A DNA stretch of 38,349 nt from a virus, in IMG/VR virus record IMGVR_UViG_3300033816_000055, positions 1 through 38,349 of that record. The stretch is one strand, 5' to 3'. The notes beneath the pieces were generated by a model. It did not search any database. It had not been told where the DNA came from and worked only from the letters and a program-made list of their open reading frames with translations. The position numbers and the translations under genes were made by a program. Positions 1 to 6,230 of the stretch are shown here, piece after piece. Every line of letters starts with the position of its first letter. Within the stretch, counting starts at the first letter, position 1.

Positions 1-120
1 CTTAAAGTTACCAAAATCGTACCGTGGGTCGAGCGAGACGAGGACACAAACCCCGTCAAAATCACAGACGCACCCGACGAGATGGACGCATATAAGAAAT
101 TCATGGGACCAAACATATGA
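1..120 (+). CDS. Partial unknown protein (C-terminal 39 residues)
   Basis: The window opens inside an ORF that is continuous from base 1 to a TGA at 118-120. The visible tail is hydrophilic and acidic (residues such as DEDTNP and DAPDEMDAY) and ends GPNI. The start and most of the protein lie outside the window, so no function is offered. Its stop overlaps the ATG of the next gene (ATGA), which supports it as a translated, coupled gene in the same operon. Confidence 0.6.
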   Translation, partial: LKVTKIVPWVERDEDTNPVKITDAPDEMDAYKKFMGPNI

Positions 121-413
121 ACCAAGGTGTAGAGCTTTTACTCCAGCGGATGGATAGCCACCCCGAAGAGTTTAACACACACAACCCAGACAAGCGCGTC
201 CGCGAGAAGTGGCACTGGGTGACGGGGCCGATTAAGACGCGGATGGACTTTATGAATAGGAACCCAGACGACGACCCAGTGATGCACTTCGAGTCTCTTG
301 GGTTCTTGACAGACCGCGAAATCCTTATGCTTCATGATAAGTATATGAGCATTCAAGGGGACAGCTTCAGTCGCAGAGTTATGGCTACGCTACTAACAGA
401 TGGCGATGCCTAA
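117..413 (+). CDS. Hypothetical phage protein, 98 aa
   Basis: This is a small soluble protein that I do not recognise. It has no signal peptide, membrane segment or cysteines. The middle is rich in charged and tryptophan residues (EKWHWVTGPIKTRMDFM), and the C-terminal half is likely helical. The ATG overlaps the upstream stop as ATGA, so it is probably translated by coupling. It sits in a run of small early genes ahead of the DNA polymerase, where phages often keep host-takeover or replication accessory genes; that placement is the only hint of its role. Confidence 0.65.
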   Translation: MNQGVELLLQRMDSHPEEFNTHNPDKRVREKWHWVTGPIKTRMDFMNRNPDDDPVMHFESLGFLTDREILMLHDKYMSIQGDSFSRRVMATLLTDGDA

Positions 414-455
414 CCCTGTTAGGTGTGCATACTATCATAGGAAGGAGCAGAAGTA

Positions 456-731
456 ATGAACGAGGAATATATTGAGGTTCTTAAGGCTATCAAAGGTGTG
501 GGGGCAACGCTGGCCCGCCGTATACCGAAGGAGTTAGAGCGGCAGGGGCTGACCATCTACAAGAAGAAAGTTTTTGTGAACGGTCGCCGTCCCAACAGCA
601 GCCAGCCTATGACCCCAGAGCTACGCGCTGCTATACTTGAATATTTTGAAGGTGACCCTGAGGTTACGCAGCAGGAGATAGCCAACATGTTTAACGTGAA
701 CATTGGGCGCGTGAACGAGGTGCTCTCGTGA
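456..731 (+). CDS. Small protein with HhH-like N-terminus and HTH-like C-terminus
   Basis: A 91-residue protein with a strong ribosome binding site (GGAAGGAG, about 7 nt before the ATG). Residues 8-29 (LKAIKGVGATLARRIP...) resemble a helix-hairpin-helix: a GVG turn between two helices, typical of non-specific DNA binding. Residues about 69-91 (EVTQQEIANMF, then NVNIGRVNEVL) fit a helix-turn-helix in which a QQEIA helix is followed by a V-x-x-V recognition helix. I infer a small DNA-binding protein. The last four bases overlap the next gene. No exact family is recognised. Confidence 0.65.
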   Translation: MNEEYIEVLKAIKGVGATLARRIPKELERQGLTIYKKKVFVNGRRPNSSQPMTPELRAAILEYFEGDPEVTQQEIANMFNVNIGRVNEVLS

Positions 732-1057
732 CAAGATACAAAGGCATAACCCAAGGCGACCAAGATATCATCAAGACAATCAGCTACATAACGGACGATA
801 AATACATCGCGTCTTATCATGGTGTTGATGTGAAGCGCGTCATCGCCCTACGCAAGCAGGTAGACGAACACAAAGCCAAGGTAGCGCAAGCAATACATAC
901 CAGCCAGAAGAACGCACCTTCAGGTTTGCACAGCGACTCCGAGCGCAAGTGGAATGCCGATGCCAAGGAAGGCTCGACTAAACTACGCGACGCACTGTTT
1001 GCGTTCTTTGAGAAGCGGATGCTGGAGAAGGCAGGATTGGAGAGGGGCAATGGATAA
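728..1057 (+). CDS. Small HTH-like protein, 109 aa
   Basis: Starts within the previous stop (GTGACAAG overlap, ATG at 728). The N-terminal 40 residues (QDIIKTISYITDDKYIASYHG then VDVKRVIALRK) look like a helix-turn-helix, followed by a charged helical region and a segment rich in Ser/Asn/Lys (about 58-85). The C-terminus is a helix with many acidic and basic residues. It may be a regulator or DNA-binding accessory and shares the 'IA..hgV....V..lR' pattern with neighbouring small proteins. No family is recognised. It overlaps the next small gene by 8 bases. Confidence 0.6.
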   Translation: MTRYKGITQGDQDIIKTISYITDDKYIASYHGVDVKRVIALRKQVDEHKAKVAQAIHTSQKNAPSGLHSDSERKWNADAKEGSTKLRDALFAFFEKRMLEKAGLERGNG

Positions 1058-1208
1058 CCTACGGTCTGTAGTGCATTTGTATTTACCAAAAGTGTTTTCG
1101 TTTCGGATAATGACGAAGCTCTTTGACAACGGCGATGCGGCAATCGTGTTCTCACTACAGGTGTGGCGAGGCGGTGTGTCGTTAACGATGATGCTGCAAG
1201 CGAAATAG
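1050..1208 (+). CDS. Small hypothetical protein, 52 aa
   Basis: The ATG at 1050 follows a GGAGAGGGG ribosome binding site and overlaps the upstream TAA (ATGGATAA), so translational coupling is likely. The product starts MDNLRSVVHLYLP and is moderately hydrophobic with beta-type patterning (AAIVFSLQVWRGG, VSLTMML) but has no clear membrane helix. An in-frame upstream ATG at 954 exists but would lie deep inside the preceding gene and lacks the ribosome site. Function unknown. Confidence 0.5.
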   Translation: MDNLRSVVHLYLPKVFSFRIMTKLFDNGDAAIVFSLQVWRGGVSLTMMLQAK

Positions 1209-1216
1209 GAAAGCAA

Positions 1217-1294
1217 ATGACCCTGCGCCAATTCCTGTTCGATAATTTCGGCTGGGATATTTATGATTGGAGTGAAGATGACATTCGGTTCTAA
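1217..1294 (+). CDS. Tiny hypothetical protein, 25 aa
   Basis: A very short ORF (MTLRQFLFDNFGWDIYDW..., ending DDIRF). Its ATG lies 6 bases after an AGGAAA stretch, immediately downstream of the previous stop. It overlaps the next gene by 17 bases. The acidic, aromatic-rich peptide is plausible as one of the tiny phage genes seen in such operons, but length alone makes it uncertain. Nothing indicates function. Confidence 0.35.
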   Translation: MTLRQFLFDNFGWDIYDWSEDDIRF

Positions 1295-1478
1295 CGTGCG
1301 CAAGTCGAAGTACGGCCTCAACGCGATGGCGGTGGGCGAGGTTAAGATATTCGATACACCAGCGAAGCGGGACAGAGACCTAATCCGCCGCGCTGCGCAT
1401 AACCAAAACATACGGTCAGAGCGCTACTACATAACCCGCGCTGTGGGCGACACCATTCATGTAACAAGGGTACGCTAA
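1278..1478 (+). CDS. Small basic hypothetical protein, 66 aa
   Basis: I prefer the ATG at 1278 (MTFGSNVRKSKYG...) because GGAG lies 5 nt before it; an in-frame ATG at 1263 has a poorer site. The product is small and basic with predicted beta strands (GEVKIFDT, RYYITRAVGDTIHVTRV) separated by a helix rich in Arg and Asn (RDRDLIRRAAHNQN). This pattern suggests a compact nucleic-acid-binding fold, but that is inference. The stop shares a base with the start of the DNA polymerase gene (TAATG), so the two are probably translationally coupled. Confidence 0.6.
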   Translation: MTFGSNVRKSKYGLNAMAVGEVKIFDTPAKRDRDLIRRAAHNQNIRSERYYITRAVGDTIHVTRVR

Positions 1479-3295
1479 TGACGATACTTACAATCGACTT
1501 CGAGACCTATTACGACCGGACCTACTCGCTCTCCAAGGTAACAACGGAGGAGTATATCCGTGATGAGTTGTTTGAGGTTATCGGCGTATCAGTAAAGACA
1601 GACGATGGACCAGCGCAATGGTTCTCCGGTCCGAAGGAAGCTACAAAGAAGTGGCTTTCGCAATTTGCGTGGGACGAGGCGACCGCCGTAGCGCACAACG
1701 CTGTGTTCGACATGGCTATTCTTAACTGGATATTCGACATCCGACCCAAGCGCATAGTGGATACGCTGTCTATGGCCCGTGCCAAACATGGCACATCTGT
1801 GGGTGGCAGCCTAAAAGCTTTAGCCGAGCATTATAAGCTAGGGGTGAAGGGCAACGAGGTCATAAACGCCCTTGGTAAAGGCCGACTGGACTTCACGTCA
1901 GACGAGCTATCCCGTTATGCAGAGTATTGTGTGAACGACACGGAGCTTACCTATAAGCTTTTCGAGTGCCTTGCGGTGGACTTTCCTGTGACTGAACTGC
2001 GGCTCATAGACTTGACGCTACGCATGTTCACTGAACCCACGTTAGGGGTAGCTTACTACCCACTGGTCGAGCATCTTAGTAAGGTGCGTGAAGCCAAAGT
2101 ACAGCTGATGGAGCAGATAAACGCTGACCGCGAACAGTTGATGAGCAATCCAAAGTTTGCAGAAATATTGACCGAACTAGGTGTAGCGCCACCGATGAAG
2201 ATTAGCCCCGCTACAGGTAAAGAAACCTATGCCTTTGCTAAGAGTGACGAGGAGTTCAAGGCTCTACTTGAGCATGAAGACCCACGAGTTCAGGCGCTTG
2301 TTGCTGCGCGGCTAGGTGTAAAGTCTACGCTGGAAGAGACAAGGACCGAACGGTTCATGGGCATCTCGACACGGGGGCCGCTACCCATCCCCCTGCGCTA
2401 CTATGCAGCACACACTGGACGCTGGGGTGGGGACGATAAGGTGAACATGCAGAACCTGCCCCGCAGCTCGCCCCTCAAAGACTGCATCTACGCACCTCCA
2501 AACCACCTGCTTGTTGATAGCGACTCCTCGCAGATTGAAGCGCGTACACTTGCGTGGTTGGCAGGGCAGAACGACCTTGTTGACGCCTTCGAAAAAGGCG
2601 AGGACGTTTATAAGATTATGGCCTCCTCCATATATGGTGTTGACCGCGAGGCTGTGACCAAGGACCAGCGGTTCGTAGGTAAGACAACCATTCTTGGTGC
2701 AGGGTACGGCATGGGGCCTAAAAAGTTCCGCATCCAGCTTAAGGCAATGGGTGTGGACCTACCGCAAAGTGAATGCGACCGCATCATCAGAGTTTATCGG
2801 GAGACTTACCCTAAAATCCCAGAGTTATGGCGTGAGGCTGGCGAGGCGCTCGACGCCATTGCTAACAACCAGACAGCCCCACTTGGGCTTGACGGAGTTG
2901 TGCAGGTTGAAGGGTACAAAGGCATCCGGCTACCCAATGGACTACACCTCAAGTACCCGAACCTTCGGTGGGTGTTTACCGATGGTAAGCAAGAGATGGT
3001 TTACGACCAGAAGAGGGGCAAAGCGCTAATACCTAACCGCATATACGGGGGGAAGCTCATCGAGAACGTGTGTCAGGCTCTCGCCCGTATCGTGATTGGC
3101 GAACAGATGTTGATGATTGCGCGTAAGTATCGTGTGGTCATGACGGTGCACGACGCTGTGGGCTGTATTGTCCCGACAGCAGAAGCAGAACGCGCTCAGG
3201 AGTTCGTAGAAATCTGCATGCGCATACGCCCTAAGTGGGCACTGGGATTACCCTTGAATTGCGAGAGTAAGATAGGAGAAACGTATGGAGATTAA
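1478..3295 (+). CDS. Family A DNA polymerase with 3'-5' exonuclease domain
   Basis: This is the replicative polymerase, 605 residues. The N-terminal DnaQ-like proofreading domain has all three motifs: D7/E9 (IDFET), N74/D78 (AHNAVFDM) and Y150/D154 (YCVND). The palm and fingers show RRY-like and TGRW regions near 310-325, motif A at D349-E354 (DSSQIE), motif B from R398 through K402 to Y410, and motif C at H558-D559. At the position equivalent to Phe762 of E. coli Pol I (K402 plus four) the residue is Leu406. There is no 5'-3' exonuclease domain, as is usual in phages. It overlaps the next gene by 11 bases and works with the primase-helicase, ssDNA-binding protein and nuclease encoded downstream. 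Confidence 0.97.
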   Translation: MTILTIDFETYYDRTYSLSKVTTEEYIRDELFEVIGVSVKTDDGPAQWFSGPKEATKKWLSQFAWDEATAVAHNAVFDMAILNWIFDIRPKRIVDTLSMARAKHGTSVGGSLKALAEHYKLGVKGNEVINALGKGRLDFTSDELSRYAEYCVNDTELTYKLFECLAVDFPVTELRLIDLTLRMFTEPTLGVAYYPLVEHLSKVREAKVQLMEQINADREQLMSNPKFAEILTELGVAPPMKISPATGKETYAFAKSDEEFKALLEHEDPRVQALVAARLGVKSTLEETRTERFMGISTRGPLPIPLRYYAAHTGRWGGDDKVNMQNLPRSSPLKDCIYAPPNHLLVDSDSSQIEARTLAWLAGQNDLVDAFEKGEDVYKIMASSIYGVDREAVTKDQRFVGKTTILGAGYGMGPKKFRIQLKAMGVDLPQSECDRIIRVYRETYPKIPELWREAGEALDAIANNQTAPLGLDGVVQVEGYKGIRLPNGLHLKYPNLRWVFTDGKQEMVYDQKRGKALIPNRIYGGKLIENVCQALARIVIGEQMLMIARKYRVVMTVHDAVGCIVPTAEAERAQEFVEICMRIRPKWALGLPLNCESKIGETYGD

Positions 3296-3569
3296 AGGTA
3301 TAAAAGGATACCGCGACATGCACATGACGCCCAGCGCTGTGCCATCCGCTGAAGACTACCAAGAATGGTTAGACAGGCCGACAAACCGTAGGCGACCAAA
3401 GTTTGGCATTACACACCAAAAGGAAATGACTGGGGTTAAGTTACGCAGGGCGGCAATCATGCGTAGGCAGGGCGAGAGTTGGAAAGACTGCGCCAACGCT
3501 GTCGGGTTATCTTCCGGTAATAGCATCAAGGTATACTTCGAGTTTATGCCTCAACATTTACAACCGTAA
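3285..3569 (+). CDS. Small basic protein with HTH-like C-terminus, 94 aa
   Basis: The start overlaps the polymerase 3' end and has an AGGAG site about 6 nt upstream. The protein is basic (NRRRPKFG in the middle). From about residue 55 it carries LRRAAIMRRQGESWKDCANAVGL followed after a short turn by SSGNSIKVYFE, which resembles the two helices of a helix-turn-helix of the 'G.s...iA...G......v' type. A DNA-binding or regulatory role in the replication module is likely; the exact family is not recognised. Confidence 0.65.
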   Translation: MEIKGIKGYRDMHMTPSAVPSAEDYQEWLDRPTNRRRPKFGITHQKEMTGVKLRRAAIMRRQGESWKDCANAVGLSSGNSIKVYFEFMPQHLQP

Positions 3570-3587
3570 GAAAGAAGGAGAATAGAT

Positions 3588-3776
3588 ATGGACCAGTTAG
3601 TAGTATTAATAACAGCAGTAGCCATATTTGTATTGATTTATTGCAGTTATCAGCTTGGTAAGGGTAGCGCGAACGGTGAGATACTCACCATCAAACGTGA
3701 GAACGAGCGGCTGAACAAGGAATTACACAGGCTGACTGACCGCGACTCCAAGGGTCGGTTCAAAGGGGGCAAGTAG
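3588..3776 (+). CDS. Small single-pass membrane protein with coiled coil, 62 aa
   Basis: Good ribosome site (AAGGAG, 9 nt before ATG). Residues 3-23 form one membrane helix (LVVLITAVAIFVLIYCSY), followed by a GKGS hinge, a short heptad-like helix (ILTIKRENERLNKELHRL) and a basic tail ending GRFKGGK. The orientation is probably N-out/C-in given the basic C-terminus. Its place among replication genes could mean membrane anchoring of a replication or host-interaction factor; this is inference. The stop overlaps the GTG of the next gene (TAGTG). Confidence 0.6.
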   Translation: MDQLVVLITAVAIFVLIYCSYQLGKGSANGEILTIKRENERLNKELHRLTDRDSKGRFKGGK

Positions 3777-3952
3777 TGCCAATAGTAAAACGGTCTAGGC
3801 AGCTATGGACACCGGAGATGGATGCAGAGTTGCTGGAGTACTATAAGCACGGTCTAAGACCAGCATACATGGCGGAACAGATGGGGCGTACGCTTGCTTC
3901 CGTGGAAGGCCGCTATGCAAAACTTAAAAAGAAAGCAGAAGCAAATGACTGA
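3776..3952 (+). CDS. SANT/Myb-like small DNA-binding protein, GTG start, 58 aa
   Basis: The GTG at 3776 overlaps the upstream TAG and opens a 58-residue frame. Its centre reads LWTPEMDAELLEYYKHGLRP, then YMAEQMGRTLASVEGRYAKL, then a Lys-rich end. The spacing of W...E.D..L...Y..G, a 'maeqmgRt' helix and 'sVegRyakL' matches the SANT/Myb-like and GcrA-like HTH pattern. I infer a compact DNA-binding protein. Its stop overlaps the ATG of the glycosyltransferase (ATGACTGA), so it belongs to the same translationally coupled string. Confidence 0.6.
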   Translation: MPIVKRSRQLWTPEMDAELLEYYKHGLRPAYMAEQMGRTLASVEGRYAKLKKKAEAND

Positions 3953-4703
3953 AGAGAAACGACCGAGCCTGATGATTGCCACACCCATGTATGGTGGCAT
4001 GTGCACAGCTAACTATGTGCAAGGTCTGCTTATGACCATGAACAAGATGCGGGAGATCGGGGTTAACGTAGCGTGGTGTCAGATCACCAACGAGAGCCTC
4101 ATCACCCGTGCACGTAACGAGTTGGCCCGTGTGTTCCTTGAGAGCGACCATGACTATCTCATGTTCATCGACGCTGACATTGGCTTCGACAGTGAGGCCA
4201 TCGCGCACCTGCTATTGACCGATAAGGATATCGCATGCGGTATCTACCCTAAGAAGGAAGTGAACTGGGATAGCGTCAACCGCGCTGCCGTTGCGGGTAA
4301 GACTGACCTAGCAGCACATGCAGGAACCTTTGTGTTTAACATGGTAGGTGGCGGCAACCAAGAGACCGACGAGACAGGCTGCATCGAAGTGCGGCATGGC
4401 GGCACAGGCTTCATGCTCATCAAGCGGGGGGTATTCGAGGAGTTGATACCGCACGTACCAACATACCGCACATCATCGTTCCAAAACCCAGAGACGGGTG
4501 AGTACGACAAACCTTTGACCCATGAGTTCTTCGCTACCAGCATCGACGAGAGCGGGGCACTGCTAAGCGAAGATTACCATTTTTGTGAACTGTGGCGCAA
4601 CCACGGTGGCAAAATACACGCCCACCCGTTCATCAAGCTACACCATGTAGGCACGTATGTGTTTGGTGGTGACATCTTGCAGAGCGGCGGCAATCTTAAA
4701 TAA
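3945..4703 (+). CDS. GT-A type glycosyltransferase-like protein, 252 aa
   Basis: A predicted nucleotide-sugar-dependent glycosyltransferase of GT-A fold. Evidence: an N-terminal strand SLMIATPMYGG, a central 'ITRARNELARVFLES' helix, then YLMFIDADIGF with a DxD metal/nucleotide motif at D76-D78. A GGTGFMLIKRGVFE acceptor-side segment lies near 152-165, and an acidic E209-D210 is followed by HAHPFIKLHHVGT. I chose the ATG at 3945 because it overlaps the preceding stop; an in-frame ATG at 3894 would intrude on that gene. The acceptor is unknown: phage DNA bases or a host surface glycan are both possible. The replication-operon context slightly favours nucleic acid. Confidence 0.8.
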   Translation: MTEEKRPSLMIATPMYGGMCTANYVQGLLMTMNKMREIGVNVAWCQITNESLITRARNELARVFLESDHDYLMFIDADIGFDSEAIAHLLLTDKDIACGIYPKKEVNWDSVNRAAVAGKTDLAAHAGTFVFNMVGGGNQETDETGCIEVRHGGTGFMLIKRGVFEELIPHVPTYRTSSFQNPETGEYDKPLTHEFFATSIDESGALLSEDYHFCELWRNHGGKIHAHPFIKLHHVGTYVFGGDILQSGGNLK

Positions 4704-4715
4704 GGAGCAAATGAA

Positions 4716-5249
4716 ATGAGTACGAGAAAGAAAGTCATAGGAGACAACGTTATAAAGTTGTTGAAAAAGGGTTACTCGCCCAAGGAAGTCACCGAGCGTA
4801 TAGCGGTAAGCTACAACTACGTATGGAAACTGAAGAAGGGTTTGGAGAAAGCGGCGCAGGAAGCATTCTCGTCTGAGGAAGTAGGTCTCTCCGAGGAGGC
4901 GCTTATTGAAGTGGCACTCGCAGCCTCGCAAGGTAAGGGTAAGCCTATGCCCACACCGAAACCCGAACCGGAAGTCAGTGGAGTGGGTAAGGTGCTAGAC
5001 GCAAGGGCGGAACAGTACGGTTCGTTCATGCAGTCTGCGGATACGGTTGTCAGAATTAAGAGCATCATGCACAATGCGGTAGCTCGTAACGAAGTGCACC
5101 TGTACCCCGACCAGCTACAGGCGTTGGATATGATTGCGACTAAGATAAGCCGTATCGTACATGGCAACCCAAACCACCTAGATAGCTGGATTGATATAGC
5201 TGGCTATGCTACGTTAGTAGCTGACCGTATCCAAGGGAAAATCAGATAG
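4716..5249 (+). CDS. HTH plus DUF6378-like domain protein, 177 aa
   Basis: AAGGAG lies 9 nt before the ATG. Residues 1-45 (NVIKLLKKGYSPKEVTERIA then VSYNYVWKLKKGL) look like a helix-turn-helix. A low-complexity linker rich in Pro, Lys and Glu spans about 70-88. From about 92 to 172 the helical segment (LDARAEQYGSF, then LYPDQLQALDMIATKISRI, then GNPNHLDSWIDIAGYATLV) matches the pattern of the phage domain DUF6378, an all-alpha domain of unknown activity. The 'D.W.DiaGYa' end is diagnostic in my judgement. An HTH joined to this domain could link DNA binding to a nucleotide-related role, but that is speculative. Confidence 0.7.
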   Translation: MSTRKKVIGDNVIKLLKKGYSPKEVTERIAVSYNYVWKLKKGLEKAAQEAFSSEEVGLSEEALIEVALAASQGKGKPMPTPKPEPEVSGVGKVLDARAEQYGSFMQSADTVVRIKSIMHNAVARNEVHLYPDQLQALDMIATKISRIVHGNPNHLDSWIDIAGYATLVADRIQGKIR

Positions 5250-5250
5250 C

Positions 5251-5922
5251 ATGACAGCGTGGTCCTATAGCAGCATCAAGACCTTCGACCAGTGTCCGAA
5301 GAAGTACTTCCACCTCAAAGTGGTTAAGGACGTTAAGGATGAACCGGGGGAAGCTGCTGACTATGGGACCGCTGTTCACGAAGCGGCAGAGCATTACGTC
5401 AAACACGGAATACCAATCCCGAACAAGTTTGCGTACATGAAGCCCATCGTCGAGAGCCTAGCTGCTATCGAAGGTGACAAACACACAGAGTTAAAGCTCG
5501 GTGTCAGGAAGACGGATACTGGCTACGAACCCTGCGGCTTCTTTGACAAGGGTGTTTGGTGGAGGGGCATCGTTGACCTTGTTATTATCAACGGTGACAA
5601 GGCCCACATGGTTGACTACAAAACCGGAAAGAACAGCAAGTACGCAGACCCCAAGCAGCTTGACCTGATGGCTGGCGCGTTGTTCGTGCACTACCCAGAG
5701 CTTAAGACGATTAAGTCTGCTCTAGCATATGTAGTAAGCAATGAGTTTATCCCAAAAGTTCACGTTGCTATGCAGCGTGATGAATATCTAGCGACTTTCC
5801 GCGACGAGTTGGATAGACTAGAACACGCCGAACTAAGTGGGGTCTGGAACCCCAAAAGTGGCCCTTTATGTGGCTGGTGCCCTGTGGTAGAATGCGAGCA
5901 CCACCGCCCGAGGAGACGATGA
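5251..5922 (+). CDS. Cas4/RecB-like PD-(D/E)XK nuclease with Fe-S cysteines
   Basis: A 223-residue exonuclease of the PD-(D/E)XK superfamily, used for DNA end resection, recombination or host DNA breakdown. Visible motifs: YSSIKTFDQCPKKYF with C15 at the N-terminus, H43 in YGTAVHEAAE, D109 in RGIVDLVI, D122 and K124 in VDYKTG, and Q136 in KQLDLMA. The C-terminal C207, C210 and C215 (LCGWCPVVEC) with C15 form the four-cysteine set that holds a 4Fe-4S cluster in Cas4 and AddB-type nucleases. There is no adjacent CRISPR array or cas1, so a CRISPR role is not implied. It lies immediately upstream of the HNH-like and SNF2 genes. Confidence 0.88.
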   Translation: MTAWSYSSIKTFDQCPKKYFHLKVVKDVKDEPGEAADYGTAVHEAAEHYVKHGIPIPNKFAYMKPIVESLAAIEGDKHTELKLGVRKTDTGYEPCGFFDKGVWWRGIVDLVIINGDKAHMVDYKTGKNSKYADPKQLDLMAGALFVHYPELKTIKSALAYVVSNEFIPKVHVAMQRDEYLATFRDELDRLEHAELSGVWNPKSGPLCGWCPVVECEHHRPRRR

Positions 5923-6206
5923 TGGCACGAGATTACAAACGCGAGTACGAGACGTACCAAGGCACTGAGCAGCAGAAGAAGAACCGTGCTTCTCGCAATG
6001 CAGCCCGTGCCAAGATGACGAAGGCTGGCAAAGTCAGCAAGGGTGACGGGAAAGACGTTGCCCACGTAAAAGCATTTGACAAAGGCGGCAACAACAAGAC
6101 AGGGTTGCGCGTTGAGAACAAGTCGGCCAACCGCTCGTTCAAGCGGGACAGCAAGAAGAACCTAGTGTCTGAAACCAGTGCACGGGAACGCAAACGTAAG
6201 AAGTGA
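5922..6206 (+). CDS. HNH-like small basic protein, 94 aa
   Basis: Two tandem ATGs (5919 and 5922) follow AGGAG at 5911-5915; the second has the better 6-nt spacing. The protein is very rich in Lys, Arg and Asn. The centre reads KGDGKDVAHVKAFDKGGNN, then KTGLRVENKSANRSF, which follows the layout of small phage HNH proteins (D-x-x-H, GG-x-N, N-x-x-N-R-S). The canonical DH is replaced by DVAH and the expected final His is not obvious. It could be a nuclease or a non-catalytic DNA-binding relative. Confidence 0.6.
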   Translation: MARDYKREYETYQGTEQQKKNRASRNAARAKMTKAGKVSKGDGKDVAHVKAFDKGGNNKTGLRVENKSANRSFKRDSKKNLVSETSARERKRKK

Positions 6207-6230
6207 CTTTATTAAGGTGGAAATACACCC

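Noticed and set aside
983-1411. 142-codon - strand ORF across the tiny early genes
   Set aside because: The + strand has ribosome sites and overlapping stops/starts here; the - frame has none.
3894-3944. Upstream start for the glycosyltransferase
   Set aside because: Would overlap the SANT-like gene by 59 bases; the ATG at 3945 fits the usual ATGA-type overlap.
5251-5922. A CRISPR adaptation gene (cas4)
   Set aside because: No cas1/cas2 and no array; stand-alone Cas4-like nucleases are common in phages.
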